A stretch of 45,087 bases of DNA from Hyphomicrobiales bacterium. GTDB taxonomy: Bacteria; Pseudomonadota; Alphaproteobacteria; Rhizobiales; Xanthobacteraceae. The stretch is from positions 1 through 45,087 of the forward strand of contig JAJPKK010000273.1 of the NCBI GenBank assembly GCA_021323775.1, in the 5' to 3' direction. Within the stretch, counting starts at the first letter, position 1, and each line of letters starts with the position of its first letter. The notes beneath the pieces were generated by a model. It was not told where the DNA came from, did not search any database, and saw only the letters and a program-made list of their open reading frames with translations. The translations under genes and the position numbers were made by a program. Below are positions 36,836 to 45,009 of this stretch, in pieces.

Positions 36836-37523
36836 AGCGTTTCCCATCCAATGAAGCGGTGCCCCCCACCCTTGCCTCCCGGTCCTCATCGTAGGGCGGC
36901 GCAATGTAATCCGCCAGCCAGGGAGGCTGCGGACCAGGCCTTCGGCCAACCCTTCCTCAAGGCGCGGGAGGGAGGCTGGGAGCGCCAATCCCCCTCTTGT
37001 TTTTGCGCCGGTCGCGCAGAGGTAACGTAAGGCGAAGTGTCGGGAATGTATTGCGGTTTTTTCGCCATTGCGCTGACGTGCCGCATACGGCCCCGCAGCC
37101 CGGATGACGGCCGCTCCTTGGGCCCATAGTGCGCATATGCCGATTTAATGTCGTCGCGTCGTACGACTACGGCGCCACGGTCAAACCTCGCAAAAGATGA
37201 GTGCGCCTCCGCCGCCCTGCCATGCCGCACCAATTTCGTCAGGACGCGCCGCTAGCTCAGGTCGCTCAATGCAATTTGTTGGGCATTGCAACCATTCCTT
37301 AACCAGCCGGCTTCACGATGGCGCGGAGGGTTGGCGATCCTAACAGCTTAATTGAATTCGCCACCGCATTCGCGGGCGAGGACCAAGGCTTCCTGGCGAG
37401 CTCCGGGCGGCGGAGGGATTGCCTGTGGAGTGGCCCTTACAGCACCCGGCGATCTGTGGGCGATGCGCGAAACCCACATTTTCTCCGCTACCTGCCTCGC
37501 GCCCTTGTCATCTGGAGTAAAAC
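36836..37523. other. 688-bp intergenic region
   Basis: No supported gene. The region must hold the sorAB promoter (minus strand) and the promoter of the 37524 gene (plus strand). A short repeat-like stretch (gtagggcggcgcaatgtaat) is near 36891. Small frames here (36886-37233 minus, 37318-37527 plus) have no recognisable features. Confidence 0.5.
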
Positions 37524-38411
37524 ATGAGGAGCAAATGGAATTCTCTCGTGGTTGGCGGCTGCAACGTCTTTGGGCTGGCTCTGCTTGCGTTGTCTGCCAC
37601 GGGCGGCGGTTCGGCGGTTCGCGCCGGGGACCCTGCGGCGTTGCAGGGTGACGTGCTGGAGAGAATTGTTGCGGGCATCGAGCAGCGGGTCGCGGGCATT
37701 GAAGCGTCCATCGCCGCCTTCGCGGATTCCCTCACCGCAAGACGCATCTCGGCGCAGGAGCTTTGCCTCGCTGATGGCAGCGGCGCGCAGACATGCATCA
37801 CCAAGGCGCAGCTCGACGCCTTGCTCAAGGGTGCGATGCAAACGGGTCAGGCGCCCGCTGCGATCGAGCCGCAGGCCGAGCAGACCGCATCCGCTGATCG
37901 ATCTGTTGCGGCTGTCGCCACGGCGGAGACGGCGCCGTCTGCAACGCCCGCGATCGACCCGCCAGGCGCCGCGGTCTCCGTCCCGCAAGCAGGGGAGGGC
38001 CAGGTAGGGGAGGCCGAAACTCAGCCCGAGGTAGCGGCCGTGCCTGAGGCGGATGCTGCGCGCGAAGTGGCGACTACGCCGCAGGTGGAAAGCGTGCCCC
38101 AGGCGGAAACGGCGCCTTCGGCGGAGGCCGCCGTGCCGTCCATGACGCAACCCACAACCGAACAGCCGACGGCCGCATTAAGCGAGGCTGCCGCGTCGCT
38201 TCCCGCCGAGGCGACGGTTACGACGCAGGCGAGCGAACCCGGCGAGACCGTGGTCGCGGCGAGCGGCAAACCGGGAGCCATCGGCGCCGGTGAGCGCGCC
38301 GTGAAGGATGAGGAGCGGGCGGAGCCCCGCTCCACGGAAACCACTGTGGCAACGCCGGAAGCGAAGGCCGCTCCCACTGAAGCGCCAGCGGCTTCCGAGC
38401 GCGTGGAATAG
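37524..38411 (+). CDS. Secreted Ala/Glu/Pro/Thr-rich protein of unknown function
   Basis: 295 residues. A hydrophobic N-terminus (NVFGLALLALSATGGGSAV) suggests export. Residues about 36-110 form a short helical region with a possible disulfide (LCLADGSGAQTC). The remainder is disordered and rich in Ala, Glu, Pro and Thr (QVESVPQAETAPSAEA). Bases 37981-38000 are a fragment of the GC-rich repeat family and encode VPQAGEG in frame. Good ribosome binding site (ggag). No family recognised. Confidence 0.65.
   Translation: MRSKWNSLVVGGCNVFGLALLALSATGGGSAVRAGDPAALQGDVLERIVAGIEQRVAGIEASIAAFADSLTARRISAQELCLADGSGAQTCITKAQLDALLKGAMQTGQAPAAIEPQAEQTASADRSVAAVATAETAPSATPAIDPPGAAVSVPQAGEGQVGEAETQPEVAAVPEADAAREVATTPQVESVPQAETAPSAEAAVPSMTQPTTEQPTAALSEAAASLPAEATVTTQASEPGETVVAASGKPGAIGAGERAVKDEERAEPRSTETTVATPEAKAAPTEAPAASERVE
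37981..38000. repeat. GC-rich repeat fragment inside a coding sequence
   Basis: cgcaagcaggggagggc at 37984-38000 is identical to the intergenic 22807-22823. It is translated in frame within the disordered tail of the secreted protein. Confidence 0.6.
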
Positions 38412-38509
38412 CATCAGTCAACGTATGACCCGCGACGCCCGCCCCAGTCGCGGGCGTCGGCGCTCCAACCTCCCGCAACTCGCGCCGCAACGAGTCGGCC
38501 AAACCCGAC

Positions 38510-38797
38510 ATGGACTGTGAGGCCAGCAGTTTCAGCCGCCATGCCGTCCAGCGCATGTTCGAGCGTGCGATCAGTCCGGAAGAAGTCCGTGTGGCACTGG
38601 TGAACGGCGAGACAATTGCCGAATATCGCGACGACACCCCGTATCCCAGCATGTTGATTCTTGCGCTCGTCGGCAAGCGGCCGCCTTATGTGGTCGTGGC
38701 GCCTGACGACATCTCCAGGCGTTGTCATGCGATTACCGTCTATGTTTCCGATCCCGCGCTATGGGGGAGCAATTTCAGGACGAGAAAGCCAACATGA
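38510..38797 (+). CDS. DUF4258-domain protein, probable toxin of a toxin-antitoxin pair
   Basis: 95 residues of the DUF4258 type (SSFSRHAVQRMFERAISPEE, then YVVVAPDD, and the C-terminal ITVYVSDPALWG). Such proteins resemble RelE/MqsR-like mRNA-cleaving toxins and are commonly encoded just before a YgiT/MqsA-type zinc-finger antitoxin, as here. The stop codon overlaps the next ATG (atga at 38794-38797), typical of coupled TA genes. The ribosome binding site is weak. Toxicity and RNase activity are inferred from context only. Confidence 0.78.
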   Translation: MDCEASSFSRHAVQRMFERAISPEEVRVALVNGETIAEYRDDTPYPSMLILALVGKRPPYVVVAPDDISRRCHAITVYVSDPALWGSNFRTRKPT

Positions 38798-39018
38798 GAT
38801 GCGTCTCTGCCGAGAAGGAGATACGGCACCCGGAACGGTCACAGTTACCTTGCAGCGGGGCGATACCGTCCTCATTGTCCGCGACGTGCCCGCCGCTGTC
38901 TGCGAGAATTGTGGCGAGTATTACTCGGAGGAGGCTGTTGCAAACAAATTGTGCGAGCAGGGGGGAAGAAGCGGTCCGGCGACATGCCGAGTTTGAAATC
39001 CTCCGCTGCGCCGCGTGA
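38794..39018 (+). pseudogene. YgiT-type zinc-finger antitoxin, frame disrupted twice
   Basis: The expected antitoxin reads MRCV-x-CREGDTAPGTVTVTL through VPAAVCENCGEYYSEEAVAN to GEEAVRRHAEFEILRCAA, with CxxC zinc ligands. In this sequence MRCV and the C-terminal GEEAVRRHAEF lie in one frame (38794-39018), while the middle lies in another (ATG 38799 to stop 38996). One base is missing near 38805-38808 and one extra G is present in the run of six G near 38950-38955. The net length is in frame, but the zinc-finger core is lost if translation starts at 38794. Starting at 38799 keeps the core but changes both ends. This may be real decay, or a sequencing error in the G-run. Confidence 0.7.
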
Positions 39019-39112
39019 GGACGCCTCTTGAGCGCCGGCGAGCCCATCAGCGCCTCAACGGCGACGCAGATAGTGGTTCCGTTGCGCTCCCACCTTATAG
39101 CTCTCTGGCGCG

Positions 39113-42073
39113 TTATCCAGCCGCCGCCACTCCCACCTGCGATGCACGAGGCGCGCCTTTTGCCCCCTCCGCCTCGTTCAAGATCGCCGCAAGCTCCGGC
39201 ACGCAAGATCCGCAATTGGTTCCAGCGCGCAGCGCGGTGCCGATCTCGGCGACGGTCGCAAGCTTTGCCGCCTGGATCGCCTCGATGATGGTCGCGCGGC
39301 CAACCGCGAAGCAGGCGCAGACCGTCGGGCCCGGAGAGGCGACGCCTGAAAGCGAGACGCCGGCGAGGACCCGCGCTCGGTTGTGGTCCGGCGGCGGCTC
39401 GCCGAACATCATGACGGCGGCGGCGCGATCCGGCAGGCTTCCGGGGTCCCGCGCGACGAAGAGGCAGGCGTCGAGCGCGCCGTCGATGAAACTCGCATAA
39501 CGAAATACTCCGCGGGCGGGATCGGCATAGACCGCGAGATCGGACGTTGCGTCAGCGCCAAGCCAGACAAGGATGCGCGCCGCATCGGGGGGTTCACCAT
39601 CGGCCGCAAGCTTGTCCACTCCGGAGAGTGCATAGCCAAAGCCGCCTTCGATGGCGAAGCGGCACCAGTAGTCGGCCGCCAGCAGGCGAACGCAAGCCCG
39701 CCGCAGCAGCAGGCCGTGCCAGGCCATGGGCTGCGCCTTAACCCGCACGGCCGTGGCCTTCAATTCGGGCTGCCCGGAAACCGGATCGCAGGCCGCGCCC
39801 ACCAGCCTGTCAGCCGGGCCGGCGGAGGAATTGTATTCGCTCCAATGCATGGCGGCGAAAACCTCGCCGGAGCTTTGAGTCTCGGTCACGCGCACGCGCA
39901 TGATGGCAGCGCCGTGGCGGCTTTCGATCCGCGCAAAGCCGCCGTCAGCGAGCCGCAAGCGGGCCGCATCGTCCGGGTGCAGGTCGAGGAAAGGTTCGGG
40001 CGTGTGCTGCGCCAGGCTCGGCACATCCCCGGTGCGCGTCATCGTATGCCACTGGTCGCGAACGCGGCCGGTGTTGAGCATCAACCCCCCTCCCCAGTCC
40101 TCCCCCGCGAGCGGGGGAGGATAAATCGATATACCCTCCCCCGCTTGCGGCGGAGCGTAGGGAGGGGGAGCGCAGGTCTCGACAGGCGCGCGGAATGGCG
40201 TCGGCACGAAGCGGGCGCGGCCGTCCGGATGGGCGAAACGTCCATCGCCGAACAGCCGGGCGCTTGTATCGCCGTCGCCGCGCACCGGCCATTGCACAGG
40301 TTCAAGCGCGTCATAGCCGGCATCGTCGAGCGCGGCGAGGCCGCCGATATGGAAGGCGCGTTCGCCAGCGTTCTCAAATGCAGAGAGCGCGGCGTGCTCG
40401 CGGAAAATCTCCGCAGGATGGCGATAGGCGAACGCCTCCTCAAAGCCCATGCGGCGCGCAAGTTGCGTCAACATCCACCAATCCGGCCGCGCCGCGCCGG
40501 GCGCCGGGCGAAAGGCGCGCTGGCGCGAAATGCACCGCTCGGAATTTGTCACCGTGCCGTCTTTCTCGGACCAGCCCATGGCAGGCAGGCGCAAATGCGC
40601 GAATTCGGTCGTGTCGTTGCGCCGTACATCGGCTACAACCACAAACGGGCATCGGCGCAGCGCTTCCCGCACGCGGTTCGATCGCGGCAGGCTCACCGCC
40701 GGATTGGTGCCGGCGACCCACAGCGCTTTGATCTTGCCGTCATGCACAGCGTCGAAAAGTTCGACGGCCTTGAGACCTGGCCGCGTCGCCATGTTCGGCG
40801 CTTTCCAGAAACGGCGCACGCGCTCGACATGGACGGGCGAATCGAAGCGCATATGAGCGGCGAGCTGATTGGCGAGACCGCCGACCTCGCGTCCGCCCAT
40901 GGCGTTGGGTTGCCCGGTCAACGAGAAGGGCCCCATGCCGGGACGGCCGATGCGGCCGGTGGCGAGGTGGCAATTGATGATCGCATTCACCTTGTCGGTC
41001 CCGGCGGAGGACTGGTTGACGCCCTGCGAATAGAGGGTGACGACGCGCGCGGTGTGCGTGAACAGTGCGTAGAATTCCTCAATCTGCGCCGGGTCGAGCC
41101 CGGTCAGTTCCGCGACCGCAGAAATGGAGGGCGCCGAGTCCCGCGCCGCTGCCACCGCGGCGTCGAAACCCGAGGTGTGCTCGGCGATAAATTTGCGGTC
41201 GAGCGCTCCGCTCGCGGCGAGATGCGCGAGCAACCCGTCAAACAGCGCGACATCGCTGCCGAGCCGGAGCGGCAGATGCAGGTCCGCATCGTTGCATGTC
41301 GCGGTGCGGCGCGGGTCAATGACAACAATGCCGGTTCCGCGCGCGGCGCTCGCCGCGATAAGCCGGCGGTAGAGAACCGGGTGACACCAGGCGGCGTTGC
41401 TGCCGACGAGCACGGCGAGATCGGCCTCCTCGATGTCGGCGTAACAGCCCGGCACCACATCTTCGCCGAAGGCGCGGATGTGCCCGGCGACCGATGAGGC
41501 CATGCAAAGCCGCGAATTCGTGTCGATATTGGCCGTGCCAAAAAAGCCTTTCATGAGCTTGTTGGCGACGTAGTAATCCTCCGTCAGGAATTGCCCGGAG
41601 ACATACATCGCGACCGAGTCCGGGCCGTGCTTGGCGATGGCCGCGGAAAATTTCGCCGCGGCGAGATCGAGCGCGTCGTCCCAGCTCGCGCGCTGGCCGT
41701 TGATTTCGGGGAACAGCAGGCGCCGTTCGAGGCCCAGCGTCTCGCCAAGCGCCGAGCCTTTCGAGCAAAGACGGCCCGCATTGGCGGGATGCGCCGGATC
41801 GCCGCGCACTGCGGCGCCGGGCAAGCCTGTCGCAGAGGGTGCCGCCTTTTGTTCACGTCTCCCCGCTTGCGGGGAGAGGTCGGAGTTTGCGCGTTCTCGC
41901 GCAAATTCCGGGTGAGCGGGCGTCTCCGCAGGCTCTGAGTCGCAAGTTTGAGCTTGCGGAAAGGCTCCCTCTCCCCGCAAGCGGGGAGAGGGAGCACCCG
42001 CGAGGACCCCGCAGCCCACTCCGCAATAAGGGCATGTGGTGCGGACTTCCGTAGCAATCGGAGCAAGGAACAT
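39113..42073 (-). CDS. nasC: Assimilatory nitrate reductase, catalytic subunit
   Basis: 986-residue molybdenum enzyme that reduces nitrate to nitrite in the cytoplasm. N-terminal [4Fe-4S] motif: C14, C17, C21 (CPYCGVGC) and C103 (GRLCSKG). The Mo-bis-MGD domains follow (ANIDTNSRLCMASSVAG, NTGRVRDQWHTMTRTG). The C-terminal BFD-like [2Fe-2S] domain has VCACF and NCGSC. Two stretches look inserted in frame from palindromic repeat DNA: about residues 25-86, which separate C21 from C103 by 81 residues instead of about 27, and about residues 635-665. Start 42073 (MFLAPIATEV) fits the family. Last gene of the narK - FAD reductase - nitrate reductase operon. nasA is the alternative name. Confidence 0.93.
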   Translation of the reverse strand: MFLAPIATEVRTTCPYCGVGCGVLAGAPSPRLRGEGAFPQAQTCDSEPAETPAHPEFARERANSDLSPQAGRREQKAAPSATGLPGAAVRGDPAHPANAGRLCSKGSALGETLGLERRLLFPEINGQRASWDDALDLAAAKFSAAIAKHGPDSVAMYVSGQFLTEDYYVANKLMKGFFGTANIDTNSRLCMASSVAGHIRAFGEDVVPGCYADIEEADLAVLVGSNAAWCHPVLYRRLIAASAARGTGIVVIDPRRTATCNDADLHLPLRLGSDVALFDGLLAHLAASGALDRKFIAEHTSGFDAAVAAARDSAPSISAVAELTGLDPAQIEEFYALFTHTARVVTLYSQGVNQSSAGTDKVNAIINCHLATGRIGRPGMGPFSLTGQPNAMGGREVGGLANQLAAHMRFDSPVHVERVRRFWKAPNMATRPGLKAVELFDAVHDGKIKALWVAGTNPAVSLPRSNRVREALRRCPFVVVADVRRNDTTEFAHLRLPAMGWSEKDGTVTNSERCISRQRAFRPAPGAARPDWWMLTQLARRMGFEEAFAYRHPAEIFREHAALSAFENAGERAFHIGGLAALDDAGYDALEPVQWPVRGDGDTSARLFGDGRFAHPDGRARFVPTPFRAPVETCAPPPYAPPQAGEGISIYPPPLAGEDWGGGLMLNTGRVRDQWHTMTRTGDVPSLAQHTPEPFLDLHPDDAARLRLADGGFARIESRHGAAIMRVRVTETQSSGEVFAAMHWSEYNSSAGPADRLVGAACDPVSGQPELKATAVRVKAQPMAWHGLLLRRACVRLLAADYWCRFAIEGGFGYALSGVDKLAADGEPPDAARILVWLGADATSDLAVYADPARGVFRYASFIDGALDACLFVARDPGSLPDRAAAVMMFGEPPPDHNRARVLAGVSLSGVASPGPTVCACFAVGRATIIEAIQAAKLATVAEIGTALRAGTNCGSCVPELAAILNEAEGAKGAPRASQVGVAAAG
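40084..40172. repeat. GC-rich palindromic element inside the nitrate reductase gene (second copy)
   Basis: cctcccccgc (40099-40108) pairs perfectly with gcgggggagg (40111-40120). A second C-rich/G-rich pair follows (about 40135-40172). Translated in frame as Pro/Gly-rich sequence (PPPYAPPQAGEG, PPPLAGEDWGGG) just before the conserved LNTGRVRDQWHTMTRTG. Confidence 0.8.
41858..41995. repeat. Compound palindromic element inside the nitrate reductase gene (first copy)
   Basis: About 138 bp with four hairpins: tctccccgc / gcggggaga (41858-41866, 41869-41877); tttgcgcg / cgcgcaaa (41886-41893, 41898-41905); cgcaag / cttgcg (41941-41946, 41953-41958); and a perfect 15-bp hairpin, gctccctctccccgc / gcggggagagggagc (41964-41978, 41981-41995). 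Both ends carry the ctccccgc core in palindromic form, giving the block a MITE-like outline. It is translated in frame within the N-terminal iron-sulfur region. Confidence 0.85.
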
Positions 42074-42086
42074 GCGCAGCTCTTTC

Positions 42087-43313
42087 CTATGCTGCCATCG
42101 CCAAGGCGCGCCCAAAGATCAGGCTGTCGCGAAGCGGCGCGATGTCGCGTTTGGATTGGATGAGTTCGACGAACCAGGGCCCGTCGCCGATCTCGCCGTA
42201 GAGAATCGCGCCGGCGAGACGCCCGTCGCGCACGACGAGCTTCTTGTATTGGCCGCTGCCGGCGTCGCGCAGGGTGAGTTCCTCGTCGCCGTCGTCGCGC
42301 GCCTCCAGCACGCCGGCGGAGAAGACATCGACGCCGGTGACCTTGAGACTCGTATGGGGAACCGGCGCGACATAAGGCTCAGGAATGCCGCCGCAGAGAA
42401 CCAGCGCGCAGATGCGCGCCTGCTCCCACAACGGACCGACGAGGCCAAACGTCTGCCCGTGATGCTCGATGCATTCGCCAACGGCGAAAATGTCGGGCTC
42501 GCTCGTCGCCATGACATCGTTGACGATGATGCCGCGATTGACGTCGAGCCCCGCATCGCGCGCGAGATCGATGTTGGGCCGCACGCCGACGGCGAAGACG
42601 ACGAGGTCCGCGGCAAGTTCGCGCCCGTCGGCGAGCTGCACCGCCCCGGCGCGCGTGTCGCCAATGATCGCCTCGGTTTGCGCCTTTGTGAGCACGGTTA
42701 TGCCGCGTCTTTCGAGATCGCGCTGGAGCAGCAGGCCGGCGGCCTCATCGAGCTGGCGTTCCATCAGGCTTTGCATGAGGTGGAGCACGGTCACAGTCAT
42801 GCCGCGCTTCATCAGGCCGAAGGCCGCTTCGAGCCCGAGCAGGCCGCCGCCCACCACGACGGCGCGTCCGCCGCGGCGGCTCGCCTCGCGCATGAGTTCG
42901 AGATCGGCGATGTTGCGAAAGGCGCAGACGCCGGGGAGGTCGAGCCCCGCGACAGGCGGGACGACCGGCCGCGAACCCGTTGCCAATACGAGCTTATCGT
43001 AGCTTGTCACGCGGCCCGACGCAGTCGTCACGGCCTTCGCGCCGGCGTCGAGCTTCACGACGGCTTCGCCGAGCGTGAGCTTGATGTCGTTCGACTGGTA
43101 CCATTCGCGGGAGTGAAGAACGATGTCATCGATCTCCCTCTCTCCGGCCAATACGGAGGACAGCAAAATACGATTGTAGTTTGGATGCGGCTCCGCGCCG
43201 ATGACCTCGATCTCGAAGCGCCCGCGGTCGCGCGCGAGAATTTCGTCGATCGTGCGCATCCCGGCCATGCCGTTGCCCACCAGAAGGAGACGCTGTCTTT
43301 GACGCGGCGCCAA
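42087..43313 (-). CDS. flp: NirB-type FAD/NAD(P)H oxidoreductase, nitrate reductase electron donor
   Basis: 408 residues matching only the FAD/NAD(P)H half of NirB-type nitrite reductases. FAD motif LLLVGNGMAGMRT near the N-terminus, EPHPNYNRILLSSVLAG typical of this family, NAD(P)H motif AVVVGGGLLGLEAAFGL, and FAD-contact segment IFAVGECIEHHG. The siroheme domain is absent, so it probably passes electrons from NAD(P)H to the nitrate reductase, as Flp does in Bradyrhizobium. It lies 9 nt after narK and 13 nt before the nitrate reductase gene, so co-transcription is clear. Confidence 0.88.
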   Translation of the reverse strand: MAPRQRQRLLLVGNGMAGMRTIDEILARDRGRFEIEVIGAEPHPNYNRILLSSVLAGEREIDDIVLHSREWYQSNDIKLTLGEAVVKLDAGAKAVTTASGRVTSYDKLVLATGSRPVVPPVAGLDLPGVCAFRNIADLELMREASRRGGRAVVVGGGLLGLEAAFGLMKRGMTVTVLHLMQSLMERQLDEAAGLLLQRDLERRGITVLTKAQTEAIIGDTRAGAVQLADGRELAADLVVFAVGVRPNIDLARDAGLDVNRGIIVNDVMATSEPDIFAVGECIEHHGQTFGLVGPLWEQARICALVLCGGIPEPYVAPVPHTSLKVTGVDVFSAGVLEARDDGDEELTLRDAGSGQYKKLVVRDGRLAGAILYGEIGDGPWFVELIQSKRDIAPLRDSLIFGRALAMAA

Positions 43314-43322
43314 GCAGCGTCC

Positions 43323-44537
43323 TCAGATGCGCGCCGAGCCAAGCTCAGGAGAGGCCCCCCACGTGCGCCGCCAGCGGCTCTTGACGCCCGTGAGCGCCAG
43401 CAGCGCGGCGGCGGCGAGCAGGCCGAACACCAGGAAGCCCGGGTGATAGGAACCCGTGAGCTGCTTCGAGATGCCCAAGCTGGACGCGAGGTAAAAGCCG
43501 CCGACGCCGCCGGCCATGCCGACAAGCCCGGTGATCACGCCGATCTCGCTGCGAAAGCTCTGCGGAATGAGCTGAAACACCGCGCCGTTGCCCATGCCGA
43601 GCGCCAGCATGGCGACGATGAAGACAAGGAGCGCCACCGGCGCCGACCACACCCCAAGACTGATGAGCGCGAGCGCGGCTGCCGCGACCGTATACATGAT
43701 CGACAGCGAGAATACGCCGCCCACCTTGTCGGCGAAGGCGCCGCCGACCGGCCGCATGAAAGACCCTACGAACACGCAGGCCGCCGTGAAGTAACCGGCG
43801 ACGACGGGGCTTAGTCCATACTCATCGTTGAAGTAGATGGTCAGTGACGACGACAGGCCGACAAAGCCGCCGAAGGTGACGCTGTAGAGAAACATGAACC
43901 ACCAGGCATCGCCGATCCTGAGCACGCGCAGATAGTCGGCGCGCTTTTGCGGCGCTGGGACTTTGTCGCTGTTGCGCGCGAGCAGGACAAAGACCGCGAG
44001 CGCCACGCCAAGCGGAATAGCGGCAAGGCCGAAGACGTTGTTCCAGCCGAAGTGCTGGGCGAGCGTCGGCGCAAACAACGCCGCGAACACGGTGCCGGAA
44101 TTGCCCGCGCCCGCTATGCCGAGCGCCGTTCCCTGGTAAGCCTGCGGGTACCACTGGGACGCCATCGGCAGGGCGACCGCGAAGGATGCGCCGGCGACGC
44201 CGAGCGCGAGTCCCACTCCAAGAGTCGCCGCGAAGGACTTGACGCCGATGAGCCAAGCTGCGAGCAGGCTTAAGATGACGATCGTCTGCAGGATGATGCC
44301 GGTGAGCCTGGGCCGCAGCCGGTCGGCCATGATGCCGGCCGGTATGCGCAGCAACGCGCCGGACAGGACCGGCACCGCGACCATGAACCCCTTTTGCGCC
44401 GGAGAGAGATCAAGGTCCCTGGCGATCTGCACGCCCAAGGGGCCGAGCAACACCCAGACCATGAAACTCATGTCGAAGTAGAGGAACGATGCAAAAAGCG
44501 TGGGCAGGTGACCAACGGAAAGGAACCCCTTTTTCAT
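43323..44537 (-). CDS. narK: Nitrate/nitrite transporter, MFS type
   Basis: 404-residue 12-helix major-facilitator protein importing nitrate across the inner membrane. The two nitrate-signature segments are visible: AGAGNSGTVFAALFAP in the first half and GMAGGVGGFYLASSLG in the second. The frame opens at 44588, but that ATG lies between the -24 and -12 elements of the sigma-54-like promoter. ATG 44537 (MKKGFLSVGHLPTL), with gggag upstream, must be the true start. First gene of the operon with the FAD reductase and nitrate reductase genes. Confidence 0.93.
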   Translation of the reverse strand: MKKGFLSVGHLPTLFASFLYFDMSFMVWVLLGPLGVQIARDLDLSPAQKGFMVAVPVLSGALLRIPAGIMADRLRPRLTGIILQTIVILSLLAAWLIGVKSFAATLGVGLALGVAGASFAVALPMASQWYPQAYQGTALGIAGAGNSGTVFAALFAPTLAQHFGWNNVFGLAAIPLGVALAVFVLLARNSDKVPAPQKRADYLRVLRIGDAWWFMFLYSVTFGGFVGLSSSLTIYFNDEYGLSPVVAGYFTAACVFVGSFMRPVGGAFADKVGGVFSLSIMYTVAAAALALISLGVWSAPVALLVFIVAMLALGMGNGAVFQLIPQSFRSEIGVITGLVGMAGGVGGFYLASSLGISKQLTGSYHPGFLVFGLLAAAALLALTGVKSRWRRTWGASPELGSARI

Positions 44538-44576
44538 TCCAGAAATGCTCCCGGCTGCGTTATTCACCCAAGGTGT

Positions 44577-44592
44577 AGCAACTGGCATGCCA
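44577..44592 (-). promoter_or_regulatory. Sigma-54 (RpoN) promoter of the narK operon
   Basis: Minus strand TGGCATGCCAGTTGCT matches TGGCACG-N4-TTGCW with one mismatch. GG (44591-44590) and GC (44579-44578) are exactly 10 nt apart. Transcription should start near 44566, giving a leader of about 29 nt before ATG 44537. This predicts NtrC-type nitrogen control. Confidence 0.75.
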
Positions 44593-44757
44593 GGGCTCGC
44601 ACCTGCGAAATGGCTTGATTTTTCGCGGAGGCGCCGTTCGACTGACCACGCACTGCGGGATAAATTTTAGACAGCATGTCGAAATAATGCGCGATTGCAG
44701 AATTTCGCGGCAATTGACTGAAAAATAACGGTTAAGATGATAATTTGGTCATGTCGT

Positions 44758-45009
44758 CTAAAAATTTAGCGCCACTGGTGTTGTGCCGCAATCGTGATCC
44801 TGGCTGATTATTTTTTGCGGAAATAATTTATGTGCGATGCAGCACAAGACCGCATCACCCAGGTCCTGAAGGACATCCTTGATAGGGCTTGACCGAAGGG
44901 AGAGTGCGCGGTGATTTCTCGATGCCACATAGGCATAAAGGCTCTGGCAAGTGTACGTGATAGGACTTGTTTTCATTGAACCTAAATCCGTGAGTTGGAA
45001 AGCATTCAC
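44758..45009 (-). CDS. Possible small hypothetical protein
   Basis: 83 residues, MNAFQLTDLGSMKTSPITYT onwards. The ATG at 45009 is preceded by a strong G-rich ribosome binding site (gggggtga). No family, signal peptide or membrane segment is recognised. The frame lies in AT-rich upstream DNA of the narK operon, and its composition is unlike the other genes. It may be chance. Confidence 0.25.
   Translation of the reverse strand: MNAFQLTDLGSMKTSPITYTCQSLYAYVASRNHRALSLRSSPIKDVLQDLGDAVLCCIAHKLFPQKIISQDHDCGTTPVALNF

Noticed and set aside
39383-41497. A 704-codon open frame on the plus strand, antisense to nitrate reductase
   Set aside because: It is a shadow of GC-rich coding DNA: no ribosome binding site, no family features, and the minus-strand frame has complete enzyme motifs.
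44831-44846. tgtgc / gcaca dyad as an NtrC site
   Set aside because: The half-sites are in the opposite orientation to the NtrC consensus (GCAC-N7-GTGC) and the spacing is 6, so it is not called as NtrC.
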